This document shows positions 34,091 through 44,827 of a stretch of 64,000 nt of DNA, piece after piece. The position numbers and the translations under genes were made by a program. The DNA comes from Adiantum capillus-veneris (lineage: Eukaryota > Streptophyta > Polypodiopsida > Polypodiales > Pteridaceae): NCBI GenBank assembly GCA_014529385.2, contig CM043942.1:54808647-54872646 (forward strand). Direction: 5' to 3'. The first letter of the stretch is position 1; each line of letters opens with the position of its first letter. The notes below the pieces were generated by a model. The model had not been told where the DNA came from and did no database searches. It saw only the letters and a program-made list of their open reading frames with translations.

Positions 34091-34104
34091 CTCCCCCCCT
34101 CCTA
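34091..34104 (-). promoter_or_regulatory. internal copy of the polypurine tract
   Basis: The minus strand reads TAGGAGGGGGGGAG, identical over 14 bases to the tract at 28017-28030. It lies just downstream of the retropepsin/basic ORF region. Confidence 0.65.
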
Positions 34105-34266
34105 GTTGTAGTCCTCCCGGACGACAGGGTATCGTCAAGGGTATGTGCTGTGCATGGGTGTGAACTCGTGCTAATGCAGGCCTTGTAATATAGCCCTATA
34201 TGCATGTGCAGTCAATGCATGTAGAAAGAATTTATGCGGTGTAAGAGGAAGGCATAAGCGATTCGC

Positions 34267-34828
34267 TTATTGGCATTTGTCGTTGAGGTTTCCTGTGGTA
34301 GCTTGAGTTGGCTGGCAGATTTTCTTTGCAAGGAGTAGTTGTAAATCTGCCGCTCTTTGTTTGATTGTTTTCCACTGGTTTTGAATTGGCGTATGTGGAT
34401 CCTTTGAAGTCGATATTGTCGTATATTTTGTTACATTTTCTGTGTGAACATTTTTTCTTTCTCCTTTGATGACTTGGGTCTTATAGATCCTTGTAGTTTT
34501 TGTTGTTGATTCTGTTTGTTTCCTCGTGCTGTTTGCATGATGTGGCTTGACATTGACAGTTGTAGATAACTGCTCGATGGTCATCTTTGGCCTCCCTTCT
34601 TGTGTTGTTGGCCTGTTTTGAATTGGCAATTTTGGCCGCCATACCAATATAGTCCGTTGCGTAATCGACCGATTTTGACTGTGGTTCTTTGAAGTTTTGC
34701 TGGCTTTTGGTGTTTTGTTTGTTTTTCTGCCCCCTTTTTTTAGGAATTAGGCTGTCTTGCCTTATCCAAACTTTGTATTTCCTCTTTTGTGTAATTGTGC
34801 CTCGGCCAGATCTGTACGCCGTACCCAA
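34267..34828 (-). pseudogene. Lys/Thr/Gln-rich tail after the retropepsin-like domain
   Basis: Two overlapping frames (34481-34828, 34267-34647) encode hydrophilic Lys/Thr/Asn/Gln-rich sequence (KKRGQKNKQNTKSQQNFK; KPHHANSTRKQTESTTKTTR). The shared composition suggests one protein tail broken by a frameshift, following the retropepsin-like ORF. No domain recognised. Confidence 0.35.
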
Positions 34829-35388
34829 ACTTGCCTGGTTCCCTGCATGGTTGTTGATTTTTGATAAGACGTTGCTGGACTTGTAAACTCTGTTTGTTGT
34901 TGGGCATATCCTTGTGGTTGTATTGACTTATGTTTCCTCCTTGACATGTATTGGTTATATGATAAGAAGGGTTCTGAAAAGTTGTCATTTCGGAACAGTG
35001 CTTCATTAGTATCCAAATCAATGAATACCCTGTTAGCTTTCATCCATGACACTGCTAAGATACACGGCGTTTCTAATTTACTTGGTGGCAGTACATGGAA
35101 TTTTGTAGTGTACTGGTGTGCCTGCACTATGATTGGTATTATAATAGACCACAACGTGGTCACCTCATCACCCGATGCTACTTTCAACCGGTGTGTCTCT
35201 AGGATCGTCCTCATTGGTCCAAGTTTCTGAAAGAGCTCAAAGTTGATGACACTCATTTTTGCTGCAGTGTCAAGCAATGCATATATTTCAACTTGTTTTG
35301 TGCCTGCATAAGCTTTTATGTAAGGACTACACCACGTATCTTCCAAGTCGTCAATGATGCTATCATCCTGAGCCCTAAAGTCTGTCAT
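34762..35388 (-). pseudogene. retropepsin-like aspartic protease located after integrase
   Basis: Residues 36-50 read IYALLDTAAKMSVINF, matching the retropepsin active-site block (ALLDTGAxxSVI) with Gly changed to Ala. Around residues 108-128 TPCILAVSWMKANRVFIDLD matches the second conserved block (ILGMDWL..N..IDF). The frame is the same as that of the integrase C-terminus at 35455-35793; only one TGA (35455-35457) separates them, so the two were probably one protein. Normally the protease precedes RT. In the gag-RT interval I found no clear D-S/T-G motif. An alternative is a second, captured pepsin-like domain. Confidence 0.65.
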
Positions 35389-35454
35389 GGTATTTGCTAA
35401 TTCTTCGCTTTGTATATCCGCTTCGTTTTTTGGGATGTCGAAAGAGGATATTCG

Positions 35455-35793
35455 TCAGTCATGATTGGGGTGACCATGTTTATTGTCGAGAAACTCCTTT
35501 CGTTTAGCAATCCGTTCCTTGGCTTCTTGTTGTGCCTGGTCCTGAATTCTTTGCTGTTCCTGTCTATAGGCTTTTCCATAATGCAATTGAAACAACATTT
35601 CCGGTGTTAAAGGTAGATGATATTTTTTTAAACGACACCCACTAATCCAGTTCGGCATTTCTTTTCCATCTAGTGTCGACAGTTTTACTGCTCCGCTGGA
35701 CGATATTTCTTGGATCAAATAAGGCCCCATTCCCCTTTTCTTTAGCTTTTTGGCATGCTGTTTAAGGGTGTATACTAAGACATAGTCGCCCAT
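35455..35793 (-). pseudogene. Tat-like integrase C-terminal domain
   Basis: 112 codons start MGDYVLVYTLKQHAKKLKKR and then GMGPYLIQEISSSGAVKLST and PNWISGCRLKKYHLP. The Gly-Pro-Tyr segment is the GPY/F motif of gypsy integrases, which binds DNA beside the catalytic core. A basic Gln/Glu-rich tail follows (EQQRIQDQAQQEAKERIAKR). The frame differs from the catalytic core, so a frameshift lies between 35793 and 35879. The stop at 35455 is TGA, in frame with the retropepsin-like domain. Confidence 0.8.
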
Positions 35794-35878
35794 TTTAAAG
35801 TCCTTGTTCTTGACATGTTTGTCAAAAAACTATTTCTGTTGTCTTTTTTTTTGCATATATGGCTGCTACAACATTGAG

Positions 35879-37078
35879 TCATAACTCATCTACTTTTTCA
35901 AGGTCCTCTAATCGTTCTGAAAGTTCATGCCCCGTCCAGTCCAATTGTGTGGCTACCCTTAGTGTGTGGATCAAAAAGTCAATAGGCAATACTGCATTTA
36001 ACCCATATACCATATTAAATGGTGTAGCATTGAGTGTTGTTTTATATGCAACTCGATAAGCCCACAATGCCGAATAGAGCATGTGATCCCAATCTGTTCT
36101 TATTTCACTAACCAGTTTCGTAAGAACTGTGCACAATATTTTGTTGGTCGCTTCCGCTTGGCCATTGGCTTGTGGATGATAGGGTGCAGATTTGCGATGA
36201 ATTACCATAAACTCATTTAAGAGATGTTGGATAACTTCATTTACAAAGTGTGTCCCTCTATCACTCACCAACTCGATTGAAAGGCCATAACGTGTAAACA
36301 CATATTCATATAAGAATTGTGCCGTGGTTCTAGCGTCTGCTTTCATTGTGGCTTTTGCTTCCACCCATTTGGTCATGTAATCCATGGCCACTATGATATA
36401 TTGTGCTTGTGAACGATACGCTGGTGGAGTGATAGGACCAACAAAGTCCAATCCCCATTTAGCGAATGCTCGGGCACTCATCATTGGCCTTAAAGCCATT
36501 TCGTCTCTTTTAACTGGTACCTTAGTGCGTTGACATTCATCACACCTTTTCACGAATTCTGCTGCATCTTGAATCATGGTCGGCCACCATATACCTGCAA
36601 CCATAATGATTTTTATGGTTCTCTCTGCTGAAAAATGACCTCCTGCTATGCCTGCATGAGCTTGCTCCAATAATGGAAAGTAGTCATTCTCATGAGGAAC
36701 TAACCTCAGTTGGTCATCAGTTCCTCTTTTATACAATTGGTCACTAATGAGGGCATACCTATTCGCTTCGATTTGTAAAGCCTTTTGTCTGGCTTTAGAC
36801 CAATCTCCTGGTAGCTCCTTATTAGTCAAATATTCCACAATAGCATGACTCCATGCGGGTGCTACTGTCACTTGGTATAATGTGGTATAATCCACAATAG
36901 TATTGGATGTGCAAAAGTCGCATTTCTTGATGTACTTAGCTACATCGCCTGCCATTCCTGGCCAATACACACCAAGTCTTCTTAGTTGTTCATACATCAT
37001 TTGATTTCCTCTATGGAATCCCCTTGTTTGTGTATGGGCCTCCTCTAGATACGCTTCGTACTCCTTGGGCTTATACAC
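35879..37078 (-). pseudogene. Tat-like integrase with two HHCC modules
   Basis: 399 codons. The first zinc module has His15-X6-His22 and Cys53-X2-Cys56 (FHRGNQMMYEQLRRLGVYWP, KKCDFC). The second has His141-X6-His148 and Cys179-X2-Cys182 (HAGIAGGHFSAERTIK, RCDEC). Then the DDE core: Asp211 (GLDFVGPI), Asp273 (VSDRGTHFV) and Glu309 (NGQAEATNK), with 35 residues between the last two, as in retroviral integrases. It ends ELSERLEDLEKVDEL. The catalytic residues are intact. One HHCC module is usual; the duplication is discussed under findings. The frame is broken before (about 37079) and after. Confidence 0.85.
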
Positions 37079-37388
37079 AACCTTAGAATCCCATCGTTTC
37101 CATGATGGTACATTCTTCCCGCAAGCATTGTGTAATTTCGTGCTTGTCTAACGTCTTGCACCGTGTGTTTGTCATCAAGATTGATTCCATATGTCAGCAA
37201 TGGAATAATTTGCTATGACCATTTCGGTACGATCTCTATATTAAACAGGTATGCGTCTGGGAGATCATCATCTACCCCAGTAGCTTTTTCGCCATGTAGT
37301 AATCGAGAAAGGTGGTCTGCTCTTTGATGAGTTTTTCCTTTCTTAACTACTACCGTAAAATCAAACTCCAGCAACACAATGAACCATC

Positions 37389-38219
37389 TTACAATTCGTC
37401 CTGTGTTACAAGTTTGTTTACTAAGTACAAGAGTGTCTGATGATCCACAAAGAATGTGAATTTGTTCGCGAGCAAGTAATGCTGAAATTTCTTTACCGCA
37501 TATATCATACCCAATCCTTCTCTTTCAGTGGTAGTATAATTCTTTTCTGCACTGTTGAGTTGTCTACTAGCATAACTGATTGGAAAATCCGTCTTACCCT
37601 CCCCTGGTTGTGCTAATATACAGCCTATTGCAAATGCCGAAGCATCTACATGTACATGGAAGATCTTTGACCAATCTGGTGCTTTTAGAATTGGTGCAGA
37701 TACCAGTGCATCTTTTAGTTTCTGGAATGACTCCTCACATTCATTGGTACAATTGAAGAGCATGATTAGACTATACAAAGGTTTTGCTATTACAGCGTAC
37801 ATGTAGATAAAACGTCGGTAGTATCCACAATGTCCCATAAATGATTGTACCTCTTGTACAGTATTTGGTCTTGGCAATTCTATGATCACCTTTACCTTGT
37901 CTTCATCAGTGGTAACTCCATTAGCCGACACTATGTGGCCTAAGATTTTACCTTGTTGTACCATGAATATACATTTTTTTGGGTTGAGGCAAATCCTATA
38001 CGTTCTGTACTTTTCAAATACCTTTCTAAGATGATCTATATGGTCTTCTCTCAATAGAGAATAGACACACAAGTCGTCCATGTAAATATCCAAGAATATT
38101 CTCAAGTATTCTTTAAAAACATGTGTCATTAATCTCTGAAATGTGGCTGGAGCATTGGTCAAGCCAAATGGCATTACTCTAAACGCATATATGCCCCATT
38201 CTGTTGCAAACGCTGTTTT
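37389..38219 (-). pseudogene. Tat-like RT second half and RNase H
   Basis: Reads [20 protein letters not shown], then the catalytic YMDD (38073-38084) in IYMDDLCVYSLLREDH. It continues with KCIFMVQQGKILGHIVS, the thumb, and RNase H (FHVHVDASAFAIGCILAQPG, SAEKNYTTTEREGLGMIYAV, FFVDHQTLLYLVNK). It is in the same frame as 38220-38900, separated by a single TAG at 38220-38222. RT copies the RNA and RNase H degrades it. The stop after TQDEL at 37389 cuts the RNase H end; remnants follow in other frames. Confidence 0.85.
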
Positions 38220-38900
38220 CTATTGATCTTCTAGTTTGACCCCCAATTGGTTATAACCAGAGAATCCGTCCATAAAGCTATAGGCTTGCTTGCCTGCTAC
38301 TCGTTCTAGGACGTGTTCAGTGATAGGAAGAGGGTAGTTGTCCCTTATTGTTGCTGCGTTTACCTTCTTGAGATTTACACACACTCGTAATTGCCTGTTT
38401 TTCTTGGGTACCACCACTATCGGGGACACCCAGTCCGTGTGCTCTATCTCATAAATAAATTCAGCCTCCATAAGTTTGTCTATCTCTTCTTTTATCCTTT
38501 TGGCGAATGTCTCATTATACGTGTATGGACGTTGTTTGCTTGGCTTTGCATCAGACTTCAGAGGGATTGAATGTTCACAAATGTTAGGATCCACCCCCTT
38601 CAAATCTTTGTACGACCATGCAAATACATCTCGAAACTCCTTAAGTGTTTTGATCAGTAAGTCCTCTTCTTCCCGACCTAGATCTGTGGCAATGTAAGCA
38701 GGTCGAGGACTTTCTCCTGGCTCTCCTAAGTCTATTTTCTTGGAGTTCTCTGGTCCATCGTAGGACTCGTTTGATTTATTCTCCCTCATTGGTTGCTGAA
38801 CCACCAATCTTCTTTCCTGAATGGTGTACTTACAATAGTGAGGAGGTACATCTATCTTTTTACTCCCATCACTAGCGTTCGTTCCATTGCTACTTTCCAT
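38220..38900 (-). pseudogene. Tat-like RT first half
   Basis: 226 codons begin MESSNGTNASDGSKKIDVPP. They contain the pre-RT linker FAWSYKDLKGVDPNICEHSI, PYTYNETFAKRIKEEIDKLM and WVSPIVVVPKKNRQLRVCVN. They end QAYSFMDGFSGYNQLGVKLE. This is the same region as the duplicated gypsy-1 fragments at 1-2.3 kb. The stop TAG at 38220 interrupts RT just before KTAF, in the middle of the domain. Confidence 0.85.
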
Positions 38901-38918
38901 TTCAGTTGTCCATACATT

Positions 38919-39917
38919 TTAAATTTTTTGTTTCAACTCATTGTATCTCGTTTTCTGTTCAATTTTCGTCATAATTGGACCACTAGAGACATTCAGTTTT
39001 TCTGATGCAACTCTTTTTTTTGCTTTGCTGGTTATCTTAGGTTTCAACAGTCTGGACTTAAATCTCGAGTCTTCAACAACCTTAAGAAATCTTCCTGACA
39101 CTTTATCCTTAGCACAATCAACAGCATGAATGTTCATAAGGAAATGTGTCTTACCCCTAAACTCCGGCATGGGTCTCAGCCTGGTTGGTAGACTGATATG
39201 GTGTCAATTACTCTTGTATCTTTTTTGGCGTCTCTCACTTTGGTTTGGAAAATTGTAGAAGACGTCATTGTCTTGATCTTGATTGTCGTCTCCCTCCGTA
39301 TTTTTCGACTTCTTGTCATCCACGTTATCCTTGTTTTCACTTTGATCAGAAGAATCATAAAATTATTCTCCCTCCTGATTGATTTCTTTAGTGGGGATGT
39401 CCACATAGCCCACTATCTTAATCTCAAGTTTTGTTTCTGTTTTATTGATCCTCATATTCTCAGTATCTCCATCGTTCTCGTCCTCCTCCACAATTTTTCT
39501 CAACATGTAGTATGGTATGATATCGTAGCCATTCTCATCACAAAATTTGGTGGGAGTGACTTCATTGACGCATACATCCAATGTAGCCAAAATTTGAGAC
39601 CATTCTAGGGGTTCGAGCTTCTCTTCAGGAAAAGGTTCTCGTATATATGCATCGTCTTCCAAGACCCTCTCTAGTGTCTTTTCATTGTGGTCAAATTCAC
39701 TACATTGGGATGCCCCGCACATCCATATCTCCTTTTTCTTACAAAGCCACGCTGGGACTTCTGATCCACTAATGGTGGCTGAGTCAAATTCTTCCACAGG
39801 GGTTCTCGTGACATCATGGTAGTTATGATTTTTCATGTTTACTCGTGTAGTAGTTTCAGCATGTCTTAGATACAAATAATCATACCCCCAGTTCTGCACC
39901 ATTTTGAGTTGCTTCAT
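38919..39917 (-). pseudogene. Tat-like gag-to-RT linker region
   Basis: Three open stretches in shifting frames: 39363-39917 (MKQLKMVQNWGYDYLYLRHA ... GYDIIPYYMLRKIVEEDEND), 39176-39406 (basic, charged) and 38919-39170 (MPEFRGKTHFLMNIHAVDCA). The protease would normally sit here. I see no D-S/T-G-A motif in the open frames, though a strongly decayed protease cannot be excluded. No function can be assigned. Confidence 0.4.
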
Positions 39918-40089
39918 GACCCGCCTATTCTTTGAGAAGGTACTCTTCGAATTTCTGACCTTGCCTCATAGTCCCCCATATATGATGGCAAAGTTCTGAG
40001 TGATGCTGGTCTGCTATCTTCGGATGCAACTGAACCATTATCCCCTTGAAATGATTTAACGTCTAAATCCCATGGAGGCTTATTCAAGT

Positions 40090-41036
40090 TCAACTCCGAG
40101 AAAGGCGCCGACTCGACTGTTTTTGTCTCACAGTCTCATATTTTTCTTGAGCTTTTCTCACCGTTTCCCATAGCTCTTCAGGCCAATTTTCTTCCACAAT
40201 AGGGGTATATGGTGGAAAATCTTTCAGTGATTCATCAGTGCTATTAGGCATGTCTCTTGCATCCTCTACATCCGACAAGGATTTAACGTTTTCTATCTGG
40301 TCGGGTATCCTTTGTTCAATTTGTGAGGTGTTTCATTGTTTGGTGGTTTGATTACTCTATCCCCCACTTCCATAGGTGAAGGCTCCAGTAAAGCTTGTGC
40401 AGTTTCAATCAGCTGTTTGTACATCTCTAGTCTCTGTTTTTCTATCTCTGGATATGGATATGTCATCCACCTTTGCTCTAGAGTCTGTCTGTTCTTCAAT
40501 CTTGCTTCATATGCTTGCAAGATTGCATCTAAGGGTTCATTGATCTTATCTACCAATACCGACCCTCCTGAGCTTGCACTTCTTGGTCCCTCCGTTGATT
40601 TTAGAGAGTTGGATTCTCTTTGCTGTTTAAGTTGCTCTCGAGCTATCATTAGCTTAGCTTCTACATCTTTTTGTTTTCGCTCACGTCTAGCTTTCATTTT
40701 TGCTCTTCGTTCTTTCCAAGGATTATCACGAATGATGCTAGACTTGTCAGTCTTGATTTCTTCCTGATTTTCATCATTACTCTTGGGTTGATTGTCATTT
40801 CCCCTTGCTTGGGCTCTCGTCAAGACCTTAAGAGGAATCGGAGTTTCATTTTTTGACCCTCCACTGGAAGGCAGCGCTCCCAGCATATTCAAGGTAGTTT
40901 TTGCTCCTTTGCTCGGGTTTTTACGGCAATCAAGGATCAAGTGAGTAATTCCACACTCGGTGCAATATGCGTTGACCCTAATGATTTCTTCATGAGGGCA
41001 GTCCCTCAGCCAATGGTCTCCACCACACTTGTAGCA
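40090..41036 (-). pseudogene. Tat-like gag tail: two zinc knuckles and charged region
   Basis: In one frame from 41036: knuckle CYKCGGDHWLRDC (40998-41036), then CTECGITHLILDC (40926-40964). A charged region follows (KMKARRERKQKDVEAKLMIA) and ends KLNKGYPTR at 40293. A short acidic ORF (40090-40278, MSDVEDARDMPNSTDESLKD) follows in another frame. Both knuckles have CX2CX3HX4C spacing, one residue shorter than the classic form. They would bind RNA. Confidence 0.7.
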
Positions 41037-42345
41037 TGGTCCTTTAGGCTGTTGAGGTGCTCTTGGAGCTCCTCTTGTTGGTGTGCAATTCTTTGCCCGC
41101 TCATGCCTCCGTTGGCTATGAACAACAGTGTTCTTTCATCCAAGCTATATCTTCCTTCCCCCGCCGCCTGTGCAGCAGTTGGTGGTCCTGTATTTCCTAT
41201 CATGCTCCATGGTTCTGGTGTAGAGGGTTCTTCCTGTGGATAGACAGAGTTCGCCGCATATCCATTGGGCTCGTCGTAGTATGCATGCATAGGTACCAAA
41301 GCCTTCTCATCCGACTCAGTTACTGTGGGTGTGTATCTTATGCCGACTGGTCGTAATCCTGGTAGGGGTGGTTGTTGTCCCAACACTGGTTGTGGTCTTT
41401 CTACACCTACAGGTCCTGGTAGGTTGCCTGTTTTATATCTAGGCATCGGTGGGACTTGAGGGGATGTCGCCTGAGCTTGCGGAGCATATGGTCATTCTCT
41501 CACATATCCCTTGTTATAATAACACTCCTCCGTCCCATGGTTTGTCCATTTTTGTTCAATCGCACACCATTTTGGTTGTTTAGCTTGTGGTTTGGAATAC
41601 AAGTTAATCTTTTTAAGCACTTCCTCTACAAGCTGCTCTTGGCTTACCGCTACTTCTCCTTTCGGTGTTGTCTTAGCAGACTTGCTTCTGCTTTGTTGCG
41701 AGGAAGAATCATCGTCAAGATCCTTGAACTCACCCTCTTTGTAGACCGCACAATTTTCCACAAGGTATAGAGCTTCCTTGGTTAAATCATTCAACGTCGT
41801 GCTCCTTTTCATATGTAAGTCCTTCTGAAGATCTGCATTCCTTAGTCCTTGGATAAATATAAGCATAAGTTTGGACTGAGTTGGTAGTTCTTCCACAAGG
41901 CAGAACTTAACATATCTTTTAAATCGGAGGGCTGCCTTTGCACAGACTCTCCATCTTTCTGTTTGAATTTATGAATTTGTGAGACTGTATTATGAGCTAT
42001 TCCCCTTTGTGAGAATTCCTCGATAAACTCGTCAAACACTTCCTCCATAGACTCAAAGTCTCTTCGCTCCACTGAGTCAAACCATGTAGCAGCATCATCC
42101 TCTAAGGTTAAACCGAATCCAACAAATTGGGTAGGAAAGTCTAACACCTCTTCAGCTCTAATTACACGCACAAAGGCTGCTACATGATCTCTCGGATCCG
42201 TGCTTCCCGTATATTTCTTGTTTACCCATTTTTGCACTTGAGAAGGTCTAATTCTATGATGGTCTACAAATCTCATCATGGGATCTCCCCGTCCTAGTCG
42301 ATATACCTCCTCTGGTCTTCTGTAGTGGCCAGGTTCCTCTCCCAA
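41006..42345 (-). pseudogene. Tat-like gag core
   Basis: The core of retrotransposon gag is in 41842-42345: YTGSTDPRDHVAAFVRVIRA, GFGLTLEDDAATWFDSVERR and FDEFIEEFSQRG. The frame then shifts to 41492-41896 (LMLIFIQGLRNADLQKDLHM, and a possible finger CAIEQKWTNHGTEEC). A Pro/Gly-rich spacer follows (41006-41446, VLGQQPPLPGLRPVGIRY), leading to the zinc knuckles. Gag would form the particle. At least two frameshifts break it. Confidence 0.75.
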
Positions 42346-42453
42346 TGGTGCTCCTAAGCCATAATTTCTAACAGTTCTCGCGAGAGATGGTCATCCCTCC
42401 GAACTCGTTCTAGGGGTGTTCTTCCAGGTTCAGTTGACCCCTGAGTCTTTGGC

Positions 42454-43176
42454 TTACTCTCTCCTTGATACTATGCGTAGAGTGGTGGTTCTTGTAAATC
42501 CCTTAGCCCTCGTGCTTAATTCGTTTGGGTAGGGTTCCTTGCATCGAAAGTAAGAGACTATTCCCTCGCTTTCATGCTTGTAAATCCCTACATTCTCATT
42601 ATAGGTTGGGACCCTAGTTGTTTTCTTATCATACATAAAAAGTGCTCCAGGTCGATCAATGTTAGGAGGCGGTTCTTGGGTTTCTGAAACCATTTTCCCT
42701 TTTGCCACGTTATCCCCATATCTGTTGTAATCCTCAGGGTTACTCACTATCAGATAGTGGTTCCCCTTTTCGTCTCGGAATCTGTCTCCATCATCATAGA
42801 CTCGAATTATCTCTAGTCTCTGAGCCGGTCTTTCTTCAATACAAATACACTTGCGTCCTCGATAGTCAAAATAAACTAAGGCTCCCCTCGAGTTAGTTCC
42901 TTCCAAGAAGATTATAGTGAACTTGGTTTTGTTTAAAGGATGTAGGGAGGTGCTCCCCCCTGGCATTGGTCCTTCACCGTTGAAACCTCCTGGCTGTTGA
43001 CTCATCATGAAGAAGGACTTTTCTGACGAAGTGTCAGTATCACTACCCTCTTCAATGATCGGTGCTAATGGGTCTAGTTTCGTCTGAGTTACACTCTCTT
43101 CGGTGGACGTGGTGCTTACTTGACTTTTGACACTTTTAGCTCCCGACTTAACAAAGGCTCCCGACCTTAAATACAT
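42454..43176 (-). pseudogene. Tat-like N-terminal gag extension, 240 aa
   Basis: An open stretch begins MYLRSGAFVKSGAKSVKSQV. It has a Ser/Thr/Glu-rich start and then a folded-looking block (KFTIIFLEGTNSRGALVYFD, RGRKCICIEERPAQRLEIIR). I do not recognise the domain. It is in the same frame as the gag core, but several stops lie between 42454 and 42345. It starts right after the leader. Confidence 0.5.
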
Positions 43177-43454
43177 AAGAATGAAAGTTGGGTTGCAAAC
43201 TTAAATCTTACTTGGTCTCCTTCTTGTGTGGCTTTGTGATGATCTCCTTCTGTGATCTACACAAGGATGGTTAGTCTGTTCACAAGGGTTTTTCCTCGAA
43301 TTACCAAAAATCTTTCAAATATGTATAGCAACCCCTTAGTCAGCCTTCTGGTGGTCCAATTTCAAATATGAAATGATGGCTGGGATCTATATGGAGAGTA
43401 TGTCCTAGCAGTAAAGTCACAAATTGCAAAATATGTCTGAATCACTACTTTCTT

Positions 43455-43472
43455 AGTCTATCGCGATAGACT
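43455..43472. repeat. 18-bp palindrome, copy 5
   Basis: Perfect AGTCTATCGCGATAGACT in the leader. Confidence 0.97.
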
Positions 43473-43752
43473 GACAATTTGCTCAGCACAAGTCAATTCA
43501 AAATTGTGACTTCACCCTTGAGTTCTAGTTACCCTCTATAGCCTATCCCTCAAGTTTTATGAAGTTTGGACACTTGGGTTGGGTTTTGGTCCCATTTTAG
43601 TATTTTAGTCAGAGCCTGATTCTCTATCTGGGCCTTAGATTGATTTTCAGTGGTCTAAATGCCTTGAAATTTGGTGTGTGTGCTGTATAGGCTCCGATAA
43701 AGCTCTCCCTAGGGGAAATTTGGAAGATATGGTCCTTAGCAGCAGTTTCCTT

Positions 43753-43770
43753 AGTCTATCGCGATGGACT
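43753..43770. repeat. 18-bp palindrome, copy 6 (one mismatch)
   Basis: AGTCTATCGCGATGGACT, one A-to-G change, 298 bases from copy 5. Confidence 0.95.
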
Positions 43771-44048
43771 GGCAATTTTCTCCCTTTTAGCATTTTTCTC
43801 AAGTTTTCTCCACAGCTGGTTCAGCCTCTCCTTGTGTAGTGCATTGACAAATTTTGGCATTGTTTAGACATTTGGTCAAAGCCTTCTTGCCCTTGTCTCT
43901 GAATTCAGACTCTAAAACACCGGTTTGGAAGTTTTGTGGTCAAGATGGTGTTCAGTTTCACTCAATCTTGTGAGTACCCTTGTATTGATGTGTTAAACCT
44001 GTGGTATAAAGGTTTTTTCCTTGTTGTTAGTCAATCACCACCTTCATC

Positions 44049-44066
44049 AGTCTATCGCGATAGACT
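44049..44066. repeat. 18-bp palindrome, copy 7
   Basis: Perfect AGTCTATCGCGATAGACT, 296 bases from copy 6. Confidence 0.97.
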
Positions 44067-44808
44067 AGGCAGAGAGCAATGGGGATTTAATTTTTGTCTG
44101 TTTTTGCATAGTTGTGTTCCCTGTGCCCATATAAGTTTATCCCCCAAGTTTTATGAAGTTTGGACTTATTTTGACCTTAGACTCAAGCACTTAACAAATT
44201 TCACTCTTCTATGGTAATTCACAACTCAAATGCACTTGAAGTGATGCAAATTTGATGACACTTCATCTTAAACTTGTGAATATCAGTCGTACCACCTGAC
44301 ATAGTCAGTTTACCCTAGGCTAATGGTTATATCTCTTCTTGGCCTCTTTAGGTTCACTTAGTGTTTTCTTATGACAATCACCTGTTTTTTTTGTTGGTTT
44401 TGGTCGCAATTTTTATGTTTTCTCAAGTGTTGGATTATAAATTTCAATGTCTACTTTTTTCACCCCCTTCAAGGGTATATGGTGTGGGTTTTGCTTTCAA
44501 GGCAAGCAAACAGCCTTATTGTTGCTTCTTTTTGTTTGTTTCTTGCGTTTTTACAGCGTTTTTCTACTCTATTTCTACACAAGTATAACAAGCACCCAAA
44601 ACCAAAAACCATAACTCCACATTATCCTACTTAACTAAATCTAACTAGTCGCAGATCCTCAGCAAGACACAGGCTTCCTGGCTATCCACTAGACCTCAGG
44701 ATACTCTATCCTGGATCTTGTTCTAAAAGTTTAAGCTCTCTCTAGTCAAAACTAAAGTAAGCTAACCATCACACAAGTGACGTAGATCTCCCTACTTAAG
44801 GTCTTGTG

Positions 44809-44826
44809 TCCCCGACAGCGGCGCCA
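44809..44826 (-). promoter_or_regulatory. Tat-like primer binding site
   Basis: The minus strand reads TGGCGCCGCTGTCGGGGA one base inside the 5' LTR. This is the TGGCGCC-type site I associate with Tat/Athila-group elements. It differs by two bases from the site at 54407-54424. Confidence 0.88.
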
Positions 44827-44827
44827 A

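Larger units (their letters stand above)
31454..34266. other. non-coding region of the Tat-like element with four palindromes
   Basis: 2.8 kb without a plausible protein. It holds palindromes at 31736, 32032, 32319 and 32457, and an internal polypurine tract copy at 34091. Stretches near 31637 (CCTTGAAATTTTGTGTGG) resemble the leader near 43670 (CCTTGAAATTTGGTGTGTGT), so a degenerate repeat unit seems to occur at both ends of the element. Confidence 0.6.
43177..44808. other. leader of the Tat-like element with three palindromes
   Basis: 1.6 kb without a convincing ORF. Palindromes lie at 43455, 43753 (one mismatch) and 44049, about 300 bases apart. The phrase AAGTTTTATGAAGTTTGGAC occurs twice (about 43552 and about 44145), so the leader is built from degenerate repeats of 300-600 bases. 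Confidence 0.65.

Noticed and set aside
39198-39608. 136-aa hydrophobic plus-strand ORF, membrane-protein-like
   Set aside because: It is the complement of acidic and basic gag-linker codons; hydrophobicity is a strand effect.
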